This document shows, piece by piece, positions 31,025-39,463 of a stretch of DNA of 64,000 nt. The stretch spans positions 124,001 to 188,000 of the forward strand of contig NZ_LIPD01000002.1 in assembly GCF_001905545.1 (NCBI RefSeq). The letters are read 5' to 3'. The notes beneath the pieces are model-generated. The model was given only the letters and a program-made list of their open reading frames with translations, did not search any database and was not told where the DNA came from. The translations under genes were made by a program, and so were the position numbers. How positions within the stretch are numbered: the first letter of the stretch is position 1; every line of letters starts with the position of its first letter. This DNA comes from Streptomyces sp. CB02056. Its GTDB lineage: Bacteria > Actinomycetota > Actinomycetes > Streptomycetales > Streptomycetaceae.

Positions 31025-31537
31025 CCCGGCGTCACCACCGCCCCCCGCGGATGGATGCGGAGGATTCGTCCACGGGGGAAGTGGTACACCGGCGTCACCT
31101 GTCCGCAGCACGTGGTTAACACGGCTCGGGCATCGTGGTGGTCAACGGCAGGACGCCGAGTGAGGCGACGGCAACCGTCCGGGAGCGGCTCCCCGGCGAC
31201 CGCGGTCGGCTCCGGACACATCGGGTGGCCCTGACCCGGCCGCTGTGTCCTCCCGCCGCGGGAGGCGCCGTCGTCCCGCCCCTGACCGGCCCCGGCCGGT
31301 CGACAGGGTGCGGCGGCTCCCGCGGCAGCACCGCGCCGCACGGCGCGTGTCCCGCGGCTCCCGGGTGGGGGAGCCCAGGCGGGGAACGGTGGGGCCGGTC
31401 CTTCTCCGAGGGACCGGCCCCTTCCGTTCGCGCCGTCGCACGTTCCGTTCGCGCCGTTCACGCCGGGCGCGCGGGGTGCACTCCGAGCGGCCGCCCGTGC
31501 GCCGCGCCGGGCGCGCCCGTCCCGTACGCTCGCACGC
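31025..31537. other. 513-bp intergenic region with hairpin and direct repeat
   Basis: No gene is supported. Two structures are visible: a perfect 11-bp hairpin GGGGCCGGTCC/GGACCGGCCCC (31391-31401/31411-31421) that may be a terminator, and TTCCGTTCGCGCCGT repeated directly at 31422-31436 and 31443-31457. Confidence 0.55.
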
Positions 31538-31876
31538 ATGACCAGCACTGAAACGACCGACCAGGATGCCCCGCGCTACGTCCGGGTGAAGATCGAGCTC
31601 ATCGCGGAGATCACCGACGAGGGCGCGCTCAAGGCGGCCGCCCTGGAGGCCGTCACCGCGGACGAGTACCTCGACGACGAGGAGCGCGCCCAGTCCGTCG
31701 AGGCCATCGAGGTGGACCCGTCGGGTTCGCTCGCCCACTTCATCGACCCCGTCGCGCTGCTCGGCGACGTGCCCGGCGTGGAGCTCGCCTCGGCGACCTG
31801 GGAGTCGGCGCAGACCGAGTTCGACCCGGACGACGAGGAGTGGGACGAGTACGCGGTGGAAGGCTCCGCCGAGTAG
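31538..31876 (+). CDS. Small acidic protein of unknown function
   Basis: 112 residues, very acidic, ending in a tail of 'DPDDEEWDEYAVEGSAE'. The core ('YVRVKIELIAEITDEGALKAAALEAVTAD') looks like an alpha/beta domain. No signal, membrane helix or named domain was recognised. TACGCT (31525-31530) ends 7 bp before the ATG without a Shine-Dalgarno, so expression is probably leaderless. A U-tailed hairpin follows. Confidence 0.75.
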   Translation: MTSTETTDQDAPRYVRVKIELIAEITDEGALKAAALEAVTADEYLDDEERAQSVEAIEVDPSGSLAHFIDPVALLGDVPGVELASATWESAQTEFDPDDEEWDEYAVEGSAE

Positions 31877-31920
31877 GGCGGGGAACCGTCGGGTGACGGT
31901 CCTCACCGTCACCGCCCGTG

Positions 31921-31955
31921 AACGCCCGGTCCGCTCCGCGGGCCGGGCGTTTTGT
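31921..31955 (+). terminator. Terminator with U-tract
   Basis: AACGCCCGG (31921-31929) pairs with CCGGGCGTT (31943-31951), followed by TTTG; one of the few classical U-tailed terminators in the window. Confidence 0.8.
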
Positions 31956-31972
31956 CCCTGTTCGTCGGGAAG

Positions 31973-32001
31973 TTGGGTCATCTCATACGATCGCTTACCC
32001 T
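31973..32001 (+). promoter_or_regulatory. Candidate promoter for the L,D-transpeptidase gene
   Basis: TTGGGT (31973-31978), 17-bp spacer, TACCCT (31996-32001), about 77 bp before the GTG start. Confidence 0.4.
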
Positions 32002-32078
32002 TCGGTGATGGAACCGTGAACGGGCGTATTGCGTTTCTGTATCCGTAATGCCCGGGATGATCAGCAGGGAGACGCGAC

Positions 32079-33359
32079 GTGACGGCACGGGACGGTCAGG
32101 GACGGGCGGCCGGAAGCAGCTGGAGCCGACGCGGGGTCCTCGCGGGCCTGATCGGAGCGCCCGTCCTGCTGCTGACCGCCTGCAACGACAACAGCGCCAA
32201 CAGCGCCAGCGGCGGTAGCGGCGGCTCCGGCGGCGCGAACGGCACCCCGGCCTCCGGCGGTACGGGCAGCAGCGCCCCCAAGACCTCGGCCGCGGTCATC
32301 ACCGTCACCCCGGCCGACGGCGCCGCCTCCGCGAGCTTCAGCGAGCCGGTCAAGGTCGCCGTCGCCAACGGCACCCTGACCAGCGTCAAGGTCACCGACA
32401 CCGCCGGCAAGGAGCTGGCCGGCCAGCTCTCCGCCGACGGCACCGGCTGGACCTCGGCCGCCGCCCCCGCCAGCGGCACCAAGTACACCGTCGCCGCCGT
32501 CGCCCTCGACAAGGACAAGCTGGAGGCGGACTCCAACGCCGTCTTCACCACGGCGACCCCGGCCAACACCTTCGTCGGCTACTTCACCCCCGAGGACGGC
32601 TCGACGGTCGGCGTCGGCATGCCGGTCTCGATCAACTTCAGCAAGCCGGTCACCGACCGCAAGGCCGTCCAGCAGGCGATCACCGTGATAGCCGAGCCGG
32701 GCGTCGAGATCGTCGGCCACTGGTTCTCCAGCACCCGCCTCGACTTCCGGCCGCAGGAGTACTGGGCCAAGGGCACCAAGGTCACCCTCAAGCTCCGGCT
32801 CAAGGACGTCGAGGGCGCCAAGGGCGTGTACGGCACCCAGTCCAAGGACGTGAGCTTCACCATCGGCCGGGCCCAGACCAGCGTCGCCGACCTCGCCGCC
32901 AAGAAGCTCACCGTCACCACCGACGGCCAGGTCAGCGCGGTCTACAAGATCTCCGGCGGCTCGCCCGAGCACATGACCTGGGGCGGCAAGATGGTGATCT
33001 CCGAGCAGTACACCCAGACCCGGATGAACTCGCAGACCGTCAACCTGGGCAGCGAGTACGACATCGCGGACGTGCCGCACGCCCAGCGCCTCAGCACCTC
33101 GGGCACCTTCATCCACGGCAACTACTGGTCCTCGCCGTCGATCTTCGGCGGCCAGAACACCAGCCACGGCTGCATCGGCCTCCGGGACACCAAGGGCGCC
33201 CAGGACAGCGGTACGGACGGCTTCAAGTTCTACAAGTCCTCGATGGTCGGCGACGTGGTCGAGGTCGTGAACTCCGGCGACAAGACGGTCGCCCCGGACA
33301 ACGGCCTGAACGGCTGGAACATGGGCTGGGCCGCCTGGAAGGCCGGCAGCGCCGTCTGA
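32079..33359 (+). CDS. L,D-transpeptidase lipoprotein (YkuD, Ig-like domains)
   Basis: 426 residues. Lipoprotein signal with twin arginines ('SWSRRGVLAGLIGAPVLLLTAC', lipobox Cys near residue 33), a Ser/Gly linker, two bacterial Ig-like domains (about 60-250) and a YkuD catalytic domain with 'FIHGNYWSS' and the nucleophile motif 'SHGCIGL'. These enzymes make 3-3 cross-links between meso- or LL-diaminopimelate residues in actinobacterial peptidoglycan, at the outer membrane face. GTG at 32079 has AGGGAGA upstream. A short extension follows the catalytic Cys region, with 'NGWNMGWAAWKAG' at the end, as is typical of the family. Confidence 0.93.
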   Translation: MTARDGQGRAAGSSWSRRGVLAGLIGAPVLLLTACNDNSANSASGGSGGSGGANGTPASGGTGSSAPKTSAAVITVTPADGAASASFSEPVKVAVANGTLTSVKVTDTAGKELAGQLSADGTGWTSAAAPASGTKYTVAAVALDKDKLEADSNAVFTTATPANTFVGYFTPEDGSTVGVGMPVSINFSKPVTDRKAVQQAITVIAEPGVEIVGHWFSSTRLDFRPQEYWAKGTKVTLKLRLKDVEGAKGVYGTQSKDVSFTIGRAQTSVADLAAKKLTVTTDGQVSAVYKISGGSPEHMTWGGKMVISEQYTQTRMNSQTVNLGSEYDIADVPHAQRLSTSGTFIHGNYWSSPSIFGGQNTSHGCIGLRDTKGAQDSGTDGFKFYKSSMVGDVVEVVNSGDKTVAPDNGLNGWNMGWAAWKAGSAV

Positions 33360-33373
33360 CCCGGCCCCGCACC

Positions 33374-33396
33374 CCGACCGGCCGGACCCCGGTCGG
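33374..33396 (+). terminator. Hairpin after the L,D-transpeptidase gene
   Basis: CCGACCGG and CCGGTCGG form an 8-bp perfect stem with a 7-nt loop. Confidence 0.5.
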
Positions 33397-33466
33397 AGAA
33401 CCCACCGGTCGGAAAAACTCCCCGGGCGGACCGAACCTCGCGGTCCGCCCGAGGAGTAGGACGGGT

Positions 33467-34018
33467 GTGAAACGCGAGCAGAGACAGCGGCAGGACGACG
33501 AGTTCAGCGAGTTCGTCGCCGGGAGCGGTCGGCAACTGCTGCGGCTGGCCGAGCTGTTGACCGGCGACCCGGACCGGGCCAAGGACATCGTGCAGTCGGC
33601 GCTGGAGCGCGCCTACCTGCACTGGCACCGGATCACCGGGGACGACCCCACCGCGTACGTCCGCCGGATCGTGGTCAACCAGCACCGCGACTGGTGGCGC
33701 CGACTGCGCAACCACGAGCTGCCCGTCGAGCACACCCCCGACCGGCCGCTCTCCGACGACCTCGCCGAGCGGCAGGCCGAACGCGCCCTGCTGCACCAGG
33801 CGCTGGGCACCCTCACCCGCCGGGAGCGGACGGTCGTCGTGCTGCGGTACTACGGGGACCTCAGCGAGGCCGCCGTCGCGGCCGAACTGGGCATCGCCCA
33901 GGGCACGGTGAAGAGCACGCTGCACCGGGCCATGTCGAAGCTGCGCGCACTGCCCGAACTCGCCGACCGTTCCGGCGTGCCGGCGAGTCCCACGACGCAC
34001 ATCGAGGTGACGGTATGA
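33467..34018 (+). CDS. ECF RNA polymerase sigma factor, actinobacterial SigE family
   Basis: 183 residues from GTG 33467. Region 2 'FSEFVAGSGRQLLRLAELLTGDPDRAKDIVQSALERAYLHW' and 'AYVRRIVVNQHRDWWRR', then region 4 'LGTLTRRERTVVVLRYYGDLSEAAVAAELGIAQGTVKSTLHRAMSKL'. This matches the actinobacteria-restricted SigE family of ECF factors. Its stop overlaps the start of the next gene (ATGA), so the downstream membrane protein is probably co-expressed and may modulate it. Target promoters are not evident. Confidence 0.92.
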   Translation: MKREQRQRQDDEFSEFVAGSGRQLLRLAELLTGDPDRAKDIVQSALERAYLHWHRITGDDPTAYVRRIVVNQHRDWWRRLRNHELPVEHTPDRPLSDDLAERQAERALLHQALGTLTRRERTVVVLRYYGDLSEAAVAAELGIAQGTVKSTLHRAMSKLRALPELADRSGVPASPTTHIEVTV

Positions 34019-34800
34019 GCTTCGAACACCGGCTCGGCGAACTGCTCAAGGACCAGGACCCGTACGCGACCGGGCCGGACCCGGTGCCGATCATCGCCGC
34101 CGCCCGACGGCGCCGGGCCAGGCGCAGAGCCGGGACCGCCGCGGCCGCGGTCGCGGTGGCGCTGGTCTGCGGGGCGACGGCGGTGACGGCCGGCAGCGCC
34201 CGGCACGTCGGGCAGGTCGCGGGCGAGGCGGGGGCGGCGTTCAGCCCCGTCGCCGTCCCGAGCCCCACGCCCACCGCCACGCCGAGCCCCACGGCCACCG
34301 CCACGCCGCTGCCGCTCTCGCCGGTACGGCAGGTCGGCCCGGGGCAGCGCATCGAGATGGCGGCCGGCGCCCGGATGTGGGTCAGCCCGTTCGAGAAGTG
34401 CGACAACTACCAGCCGGACGGCTCCGACTCCGGCACGGACTGCCGGGACGTGCGCAGCGACAACCTGGAGCACGACAGACCCGCCCTCTACGCCCAGTCG
34501 CACGGCGACCGCGACCGCTTCATCGTCGCGAGCTTCTACCTGGGCCCGGTCGCCCCGGCGAGGATCGTCGCGTTCACGGGGGGCAGGGCGACCGTCGCCA
34601 CCCTGGTCAGCACCGTCGGAATGCAGCGGTGGATCGGCTACTACGTGGTGCTGCCGCCGCTGCCGGAGGCGGATCCGGCCGCCCACCGGCGTCCGGTGAG
34701 CCCGGCGATCGCGGCGTACGACTCCGAGGGCAGGCTCCTGGCGGAGCTGCCGGGCACCACCGCCGACGGCGCCGACGAGCGGGCCCCGCAGCAGCTGTGA
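34015..34800 (+). CDS. Single-pass membrane protein coupled to the sigma factor
   Basis: 261 residues; ATG 34015 overlaps the sigma factor stop by 4 bp. A cytoplasmic N-terminus of about 40 residues with a strongly basic run ('RRRRARRRAG'), one transmembrane helix ('AAAAVAVALVCGATAVTAG'), a Pro/Thr/Ser-rich linker and an extracellular C-terminal domain of about 130 residues with two Cys residues that could form a disulfide. No zinc-binding anti-sigma motif (HxxxCxxC) is present. It may be a regulator or sensor paired with the ECF factor, but this rests only on gene order. Confidence 0.75.
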   Translation: MSFEHRLGELLKDQDPYATGPDPVPIIAAARRRRARRRAGTAAAAVAVALVCGATAVTAGSARHVGQVAGEAGAAFSPVAVPSPTPTATPSPTATATPLPLSPVRQVGPGQRIEMAAGARMWVSPFEKCDNYQPDGSDSGTDCRDVRSDNLEHDRPALYAQSHGDRDRFIVASFYLGPVAPARIVAFTGGRATVATLVSTVGMQRWIGYYVVLPPLPEADPAAHRRPVSPAIAAYDSEGRLLAELPGTTADGADERAPQQL

Positions 34801-34834
34801 CCCGGTCCGCCCGCAGCTCTGCTCACAGCTCCGC

Positions 34835-35197
34835 TCATCGCTTCGCGTAGTCCGCGAAGCCCTGCCAGTCGACGATCACGCAGGGCTCGTCACCGACGGT
34901 CCAGGCGTCGTGCCCGGGCGGGCAGAGCATGAAGTCGCCGGGGCCCACTTCGGCCTCCTGGCCGCCGTCCATGACGATCCTCATCCGGCCGGAGAGCACG
35001 TACCCGGCGTGGGCGGCCTGGCAGCTCTCGGTCCCGGCGATCGGCTTCACGTGCTTGGACCACTGCCAACCCGGTTCGAACACGGCCCGGCCCACCGGGC
35101 CGCCGTCCAGGTTGACCAGCCGCAGTTCCCCCGTGCCCTCCTCGAAGGGGCGGACTTCCTCGGGATCGTCGAAGTTCCGCTGGTAGAGACCGGACAT
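34835..35197 (-). CDS. Cupin-domain protein
   Basis: 120 residues from ATG 35197, with AGGAG 7 bp upstream. One cupin barrel: 'FEPGWQWSKHVKPIAGTESCQAAHAGYVLSGRMRI' (motif 1 with potential His/Glu metal ligands), 'VGPGDFMLCPPGHDAWTVGDEPCVIVDWQG' (motif 2 with His). Small stand-alone cupins of this kind bind a metal and may act on small molecules; the specific reaction is unknown. It is convergent with the sigma factor pair. Confidence 0.85.
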   Translation of the reverse strand: MSGLYQRNFDDPEEVRPFEEGTGELRLVNLDGGPVGRAVFEPGWQWSKHVKPIAGTESCQAAHAGYVLSGRMRIVMDGGQEAEVGPGDFMLCPPGHDAWTVGDEPCVIVDWQGFADYAKR

Positions 35198-35366
35198 GGC
35201 GCACTCCTCTCCCGCGAGGACCGCCCGGCCGCCAGTGGGTGGCCGGGCCGGCCCTGCTGGCCCTTCCAGTCTGCGCCCGGATCGGGGATCGGTCACGTTG
35301 GGTGGTCGATCCCGGGGCGGGGCCGGGCGGGCCGGAGCGGTCCGAGGGACGGCCCGGGGCGGGAGG

Positions 35367-36032
35367 TCAGTCCCGGGTGCGGGCCACGCCGATCGGGCAG
35401 GAGGCGCCGGTACCGCCGAGACCGCAGTAGCCGTTGGGGTTCTTGGCCTCCGACAGGTACTGCTGGTGGTACGGCTCGGCCGGGAAGAACGGGCCGGCCG
35501 GGGCGATCTCGGTGGTGACCGGGCCGTAACCGAGCGCGGTCAGCGAGGGCTGGAAGGCGTCCCGGGTGGCCACCGCGGCCTCGGCCTGGGCGGGGGAGTG
35601 GGTGTAGACGGCGGAGCGGTACTGGGTGCCCACGTCGTTGCCCTGGCGGTTGCCCTGGGTCGGGTCGTGCGCCTCCCAGAAGGTCTTCAGCAGCCGCTCG
35701 TACGGGATCACCGCCGGGTCGTACACCACCCGGACCGCCTCGGTGTGCCCGGTCAGCCCGCTGCACACCTCCTCGTACGTCGGGTTCGGGGTGTGGCCGC
35801 CCTGGTAGCCGACCAGCGTCGTCCAGACGCCGGGCAGCCGCCAGAAGGCGCGCTCGGCGCCCCAGAAGCAGCCCAGCCCGAAGTCGGCCACCTCCAGGCC
35901 CTCCGGGTACGGGCCGGACAGCGGGTGCCCGAGCACGGTGTGCGGCTCGGTCAGGGTGAAGGCCGGGGTGGGCCGGCCGGGCAGCGCCTGGTCGGCGGGG
36001 ACCAGCGAGGTCTTGTGGCGGTTGAACAGCAC
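35367..36032 (-). CDS. msrA: Peptide-methionine (S)-S-oxide reductase MsrA
   Basis: 221 residues from GTG 36032 (GGAG 6 bp upstream). Catalytic motif '[13 protein letters not shown]' with the nucleophile Cys, then '[31 protein letters not shown]', '[14 protein letters not shown]' and the C-terminal recycling Cys region '[18 protein letters not shown]'. It repairs oxidised methionine in proteins. The gene is divergent from cystathionine gamma-synthase, and a long hairpin lies in its putative leader. Confidence 0.95.
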   Translation of the reverse strand: MLFNRHKTSLVPADQALPGRPTPAFTLTEPHTVLGHPLSGPYPEGLEVADFGLGCFWGAERAFWRLPGVWTTLVGYQGGHTPNPTYEEVCSGLTGHTEAVRVVYDPAVIPYERLLKTFWEAHDPTQGNRQGNDVGTQYRSAVYTHSPAQAEAAVATRDAFQPSLTALGYGPVTTEIAPAGPFFPAEPYHQQYLSEAKNPNGYCGLGGTGASCPIGVARTRD

Positions 36033-36075
36033 GGCCTGCTCCAGCGGGTCGGGAAACCTGGCGCAGTGTCCAACG

Positions 36076-36112
36076 CGGACGGCCGCCCCCGGATTCCGGG
36101 AGCGGCCGTCCG
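36076..36112. other. Long hairpin between divergent msrA and metB
   Basis: CGGACGGCCGCCCCCGGA (36076-36093) pairs with TCCGGGAGCGGCCGTCCG (36095-36112), 18 bp with one mismatch. It would lie in the msrA leader, 44 nt or more before the start codon, since metB appears leaderless. It may be an attenuator, an mRNA-stability element or a terminator for transcription coming from the right. Confidence 0.55.
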
Positions 36113-36309
36113 TTCCGCGCGGGGGCCGGGAAGGCCCGCCGCGCGGTTTTCGCATGGTGAACACGTGTGCGACCGGTGGAGGTCGCGGCGGCCCCGGGGG
36201 TTCGGCGCACCGGGGTTCCGGCCCGCCGTGCCCCCGCTCCGACCTGCGGGTTCGTCCCGGTTCCCGGTTCGTGCGGGCTTGGCGGCATTCGCACACTAGG
36301 CTCGGACCC

Positions 36310-37464
36310 ATGACCGAGCACCAGCTTCCTCAGGGCTTCGAGACTCTCGCCATCCACGCGGGTCAGGAAGCAGACCCCCAGACCGGGGCTGTCGTCACGC
36401 CGATCTACCAGGTGTCCACCTACAAGCAGGACGGGGTGGGCGGCCTGCGGGGCGGCTACGAGTACAGCCGCAGCGCCAACCCGACCCGCACCGCGCTGGA
36501 GGAGTGCCTCGCGGCACTGGAGGGCGGCGCCCGCGGCCTCGCCTTCGCCTCCGGCCTGGCCGCCGAGGACACCCTGCTGCGGACCATCCTCAAGCCGGGC
36601 GACCACATCGTCATCCCCAACGACGCCTACGGCGGCACCTTCCGGCTGTTCGCCAAGGTGCTGACCCGCTGGGGCGTCGAGTTCTCCGTCGCCAACACCC
36701 AGGACCTGGCCACCGTCCGCGAGGCGCTGCGCCCCAACACCCGCGCGGTGTGGGTGGAGACCCCGTCCAACCCGCTGCTGGGCATCACCGACCTCACCGC
36801 GCTCGCCGAGATCGCGCACGGCGCCGGCGCGCTGCTGGTGGTCGACAACACCTTCGCCAGCCCGTACCTCCAGCAGCCGATCGCGCTCGGCGCGGACGCG
36901 GTCGTGCACTCCACCACCAAGTACATGGGCGGCCACTCGGACGTGGTCGGCGGTGCGCTGGTGCTGGCCGAGGCGGGCCTCGGCGAGGAGGTCGCGTACC
37001 ACCAGAACGCGATGGGCGCCGTCTCCGGCCCGTTCGACGCCTGGCTGGTGCTGCGCGGCATCAAGACGCTGGGTGTCCGGATGGACCGGCACAGCGCCAA
37101 CGCGGAGAAGGTCGCCGAGCTGCTGGCGAGCCACCCGAAGGTCAGCCAGGTGCTCTACCCGGGCCTGCCCGAGCACCCCGGCCACGACATCGCGGCCAAG
37201 CAGATGAAGGCCTTCGGCGGCATGGTCTCGTTCCGGGTCGCCGGCGGCGAGGAGGCGGCCGTCGAGGTCTGCAACCGCGCGCAGCTGTTCACCCTCGGCG
37301 AGTCGCTCGGCGGCGTCGAGTCGCTGATCGAGCACCCGGGCCGGATGACCCACGCCTCGGTGGCCGGTTCGGCGCTGGAGGTGCCGTCCGACCTGGTGCG
37401 CGTCTCGGTCGGCATCGAGTCGATCGACGACCTGCTGGCCGACCTCAAGCAGGCGCTGGGCTGA
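36310..37464 (+). CDS. metB: Cystathionine gamma-synthase
   Basis: 384 residues of the Cys/Met-metabolism PLP family. Motifs: '[29 protein letters not shown]', '[24 protein letters not shown]', PLP lysine in '[20 protein letters not shown]', and '[19 protein letters not shown]'. It condenses an activated homoserine with cysteine to cystathionine for methionine synthesis; gamma-lyase activity cannot be excluded from sequence. ATG at 36310 is preceded by TAGGCT (36297-36302) 7 bp away with no Shine-Dalgarno, suggesting leaderless expression. Confidence 0.92.
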   Translation: MTEHQLPQGFETLAIHAGQEADPQTGAVVTPIYQVSTYKQDGVGGLRGGYEYSRSANPTRTALEECLAALEGGARGLAFASGLAAEDTLLRTILKPGDHIVIPNDAYGGTFRLFAKVLTRWGVEFSVANTQDLATVREALRPNTRAVWVETPSNPLLGITDLTALAEIAHGAGALLVVDNTFASPYLQQPIALGADAVVHSTTKYMGGHSDVVGGALVLAEAGLGEEVAYHQNAMGAVSGPFDAWLVLRGIKTLGVRMDRHSANAEKVAELLASHPKVSQVLYPGLPEHPGHDIAAKQMKAFGGMVSFRVAGGEEAAVEVCNRAQLFTLGESLGGVESLIEHPGRMTHASVAGSALEVPSDLVRVSVGIESIDDLLADLKQALG

Positions 37465-37487
37465 GCCGGTTGGGGGCCTGAGGCCCC

Positions 37488-37973
37488 TCACTGCCCCTGC
37501 TGGTCCGCCGTGTACGACTCCATCGCGAGGTTGAAGCGGGCCAGCAGGGCGCAGAACGCGCGCTGTTCCTCCGGCGGCCAGCCGGCCACCAGGCGGCGGG
37601 TCAACTCGGCCCGGCCGTCCCGGACTTCGGTGAGCCGGCCGACGCCGTGCGAGGTCAGCGCGAGCCGTACGGCACGGCGGTCGGCCGGGTCCTGCACCCG
37701 GCCGACCAGCCCGGCCGCGACCAGCGGGGCGACCTGGCGGGTCACCGTGGAGGAGTCCACGCCCAGCGCCTCGGCCAGCGCCTTGACGTTGGCCGGCCCG
37801 TGCCGCTCCAGCCGGTCGAGCAGCAGGTAGGCGGCCCGGTCCAGCACCCCGACCCCGCCGCCGCCGGAGGTCCGGACCTGTTCCATTCGGCGCGCGAACA
37901 CCGCGAGCTGGTACTGGAGTTGGGTGTGCACGGGGTCGGTGCGGTCGGTGGCCTGGGGCGAGGTCGTCGTCAT
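37488..37973 (-). CDS. MarR-family transcriptional regulator
   Basis: 161 residues. Winged helix: 'AAYLLLDRLERHGPANVKALAEALGVDSSTVTRQVAPLVAAGLVGRVQDPADRRAVRLALT', where 'DPADRRAVRL' is the typical MarR wing, flanked by dimerisation helices. Likely a ligand- or redox-sensitive repressor. It is divergent from threonine dehydratase, with 122 bp between start codons. A CTCAC...GTGAG inverted pair (37979-37983/37996-38000) just ahead of its start is a candidate self-operator. Confidence 0.9.
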   Translation of the reverse strand: MTTTSPQATDRTDPVHTQLQYQLAVFARRMEQVRTSGGGGVGVLDRAAYLLLDRLERHGPANVKALAEALGVDSSTVTRQVAPLVAAGLVGRVQDPADRRAVRLALTSHGVGRLTEVRDGRAELTRRLVAGWPPEEQRAFCALLARFNLAMESYTADQQGQ

Positions 37974-38095
37974 CGCGGCTCACGATCGTCGTGCGGTGAG
38001 AGAGACTCAGAAGCAGCAGCGTACGCGGGCCGGGCGGGCCCGGGAACAGGCCCGGCATGCCGGATTGCCTCTCCCCGTCCCCGTACCCTGGCGCC

Positions 38096-39310
38096 ATGCA
38101 CACCTGGCCGATCACCCTCGACGACGTCCGCGGCGCCCAGAAGATGCTCGCCGGGGTCGCCCGGGTGACCCCGATGGAGGGCAGCCGGCACCTCTCCGGG
38201 CTGATCGGCGCGCCGGTCCACCTGAAGTGCGAGAACCTCCAGCGCACCGGGTCCTTCAAGCTGCGCGGGGCGTACGTGCGGATCGCGGGACTCTCGCCGG
38301 TGCAGCGGGCCGGCGGGGTGGTGGCGGCGAGCGCGGGGAACCACGCCCAGGGGGTGGCGCTGGCGGCCGCGCTGCTGGGCGTGCGCTCCACGGTGTTCAT
38401 GCCGGTCGCGGCGCCGCTGCCGAAGGTCGCGGCCACCCGGGAGTACGGCGCCGAGGTGCGGCTGCACGGGGCCACCGTGGACGAGGCCCTGCAGGCCGCG
38501 CAGCGGTACGCGGAGGCGACCGGCGCGGTGTTCATCCACCCCTTCGACCACTGGGACGTGGTCACCGGCCAGGCGACCGTCGGGCTGGAGATCCTGGAGC
38601 AGTGCCCGGAGGTGCGGACCATCCTGGTCGGGGTGGGCGGCGGCGGGCTGCTGGCCGGGATCGCGGCGGCGGTCAAGCCGCTGCGGCCGGACGTCCGGGT
38701 GGTCGGGGTGCAGGCGGCCGGCGCCGCCGCGTACCCGCCCTCGCTGGCGGCGGGGCGCCCGGTGTCGCTGGAGCACTTCGCCACCATGGCGGACGGGATC
38801 ATGGTCGGGCGCCCCGGCGACATCCCGTTCGAGGTGGTCAACACGCTGGCGGACGGCGTCCGGACGGTCTCCGAGGACGCGCTGTCGCGGGCGCTGCTGC
38901 TCGGGCTGGAGCGGCTGAAGCTGGTGGTCGAGCCGGCCGGGGCGGCCCCGATCGCGGCGCTGCTGGAGCAGCCGGACTCCTTCGAGGGGCCGGTGGTGGC
39001 GGTGCTGTCCGGCGGCAACATCGACCCGCAGCTGATGCAGCGGGTGCTGCGGCACGGGCTGGCGGCGGCCGGGCGCTACCTGTCGCTGCGGGTGCGGCTG
39101 GCGGACAAGCCGGGCGCGCTGGCCGACCTGTTGGGCGTGCTGACCAGGGTGGACGCCAACGTGCTGGACGTGGCGCACGTGCGGACCGACCCGCGGCTGG
39201 GGCTGACCGAGGTCGAGGTGGACCTGCACCTGGAGACCAAGGGGCCGGAGCACTGCGCGCTGGTGGTCGGGGAGCTGCGGGACGCGGGGTACGTGGTGGT
39301 CGCCGGCTGA
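38096..39310 (+). CDS. ilvA: Threonine dehydratase with ACT domain
   Basis: 404 residues. PLP lysine in 'RTGSFKLRGAY', 'ASAGNHAQGVALAA', the Gly-rich phosphate loop 'GVGGGGLLAGIA', 'VVEPAGAAPIAAL' and 'VLSGGNIDPQLM', then an ACT-like regulatory domain (about 325-404, 'LSLRVRLADKPGALADLLGVL'). It deaminates threonine to 2-oxobutyrate for isoleucine synthesis or as a catabolic enzyme; the single ACT module fits the shorter, biosynthetic or catabolic type common in actinobacteria. ATG at 38096; TACCCT (38084-38089) lies 6 bp upstream, suggesting a leaderless transcript. Confidence 0.93.
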   Translation: MHTWPITLDDVRGAQKMLAGVARVTPMEGSRHLSGLIGAPVHLKCENLQRTGSFKLRGAYVRIAGLSPVQRAGGVVAASAGNHAQGVALAAALLGVRSTVFMPVAAPLPKVAATREYGAEVRLHGATVDEALQAAQRYAEATGAVFIHPFDHWDVVTGQATVGLEILEQCPEVRTILVGVGGGGLLAGIAAAVKPLRPDVRVVGVQAAGAAAYPPSLAAGRPVSLEHFATMADGIMVGRPGDIPFEVVNTLADGVRTVSEDALSRALLLGLERLKLVVEPAGAAPIAALLEQPDSFEGPVVAVLSGGNIDPQLMQRVLRHGLAAAGRYLSLRVRLADKPGALADLLGVLTRVDANVLDVAHVRTDPRLGLTEVEVDLHLETKGPEHCALVVGELRDAGYVVVAG

Positions 39311-39320
39311 GCTCCCACCC

Positions 39321-39364
39321 TTGACGCGATATATCGCGTGCTGGGAGACTCGCGATACATCGCG
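39321..39364 (+). promoter_or_regulatory. Promoter with twin PadR/TetR-style palindromic operators for the exporter
   Basis: TTGACG (39321-39326) is a good -35; GAGACT (39345-39350) is a possible -10 after 18 bp. ACGCGATATATCGCGT (39324-39339) is a perfect 16-bp palindrome over the -35, and CGCGATACATCGCG (39351-39364) is a near copy just after the -10, centres 26 bp apart. This arrangement is typical of repressor sites before drug exporters. No PadR or TetR gene is adjacent, so the repressor acts from elsewhere. Confidence 0.7.
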
Positions 39365-39463
39365 TTCGAGTCCCACGGGCCGAGAATCGAGTCGCCTGTG
39401 TGCCCAAATTCGGGGCAAAGTGGGACAGATCGCCCCATACGTCCGAGGAGATGAGGCAAGGCC

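Noticed and set aside
34015..34800. Classical zinc-binding anti-sigma factor
   Set aside because: No HxxxCxxC motif and the N-terminus is too short; kept as a membrane protein of unknown function.
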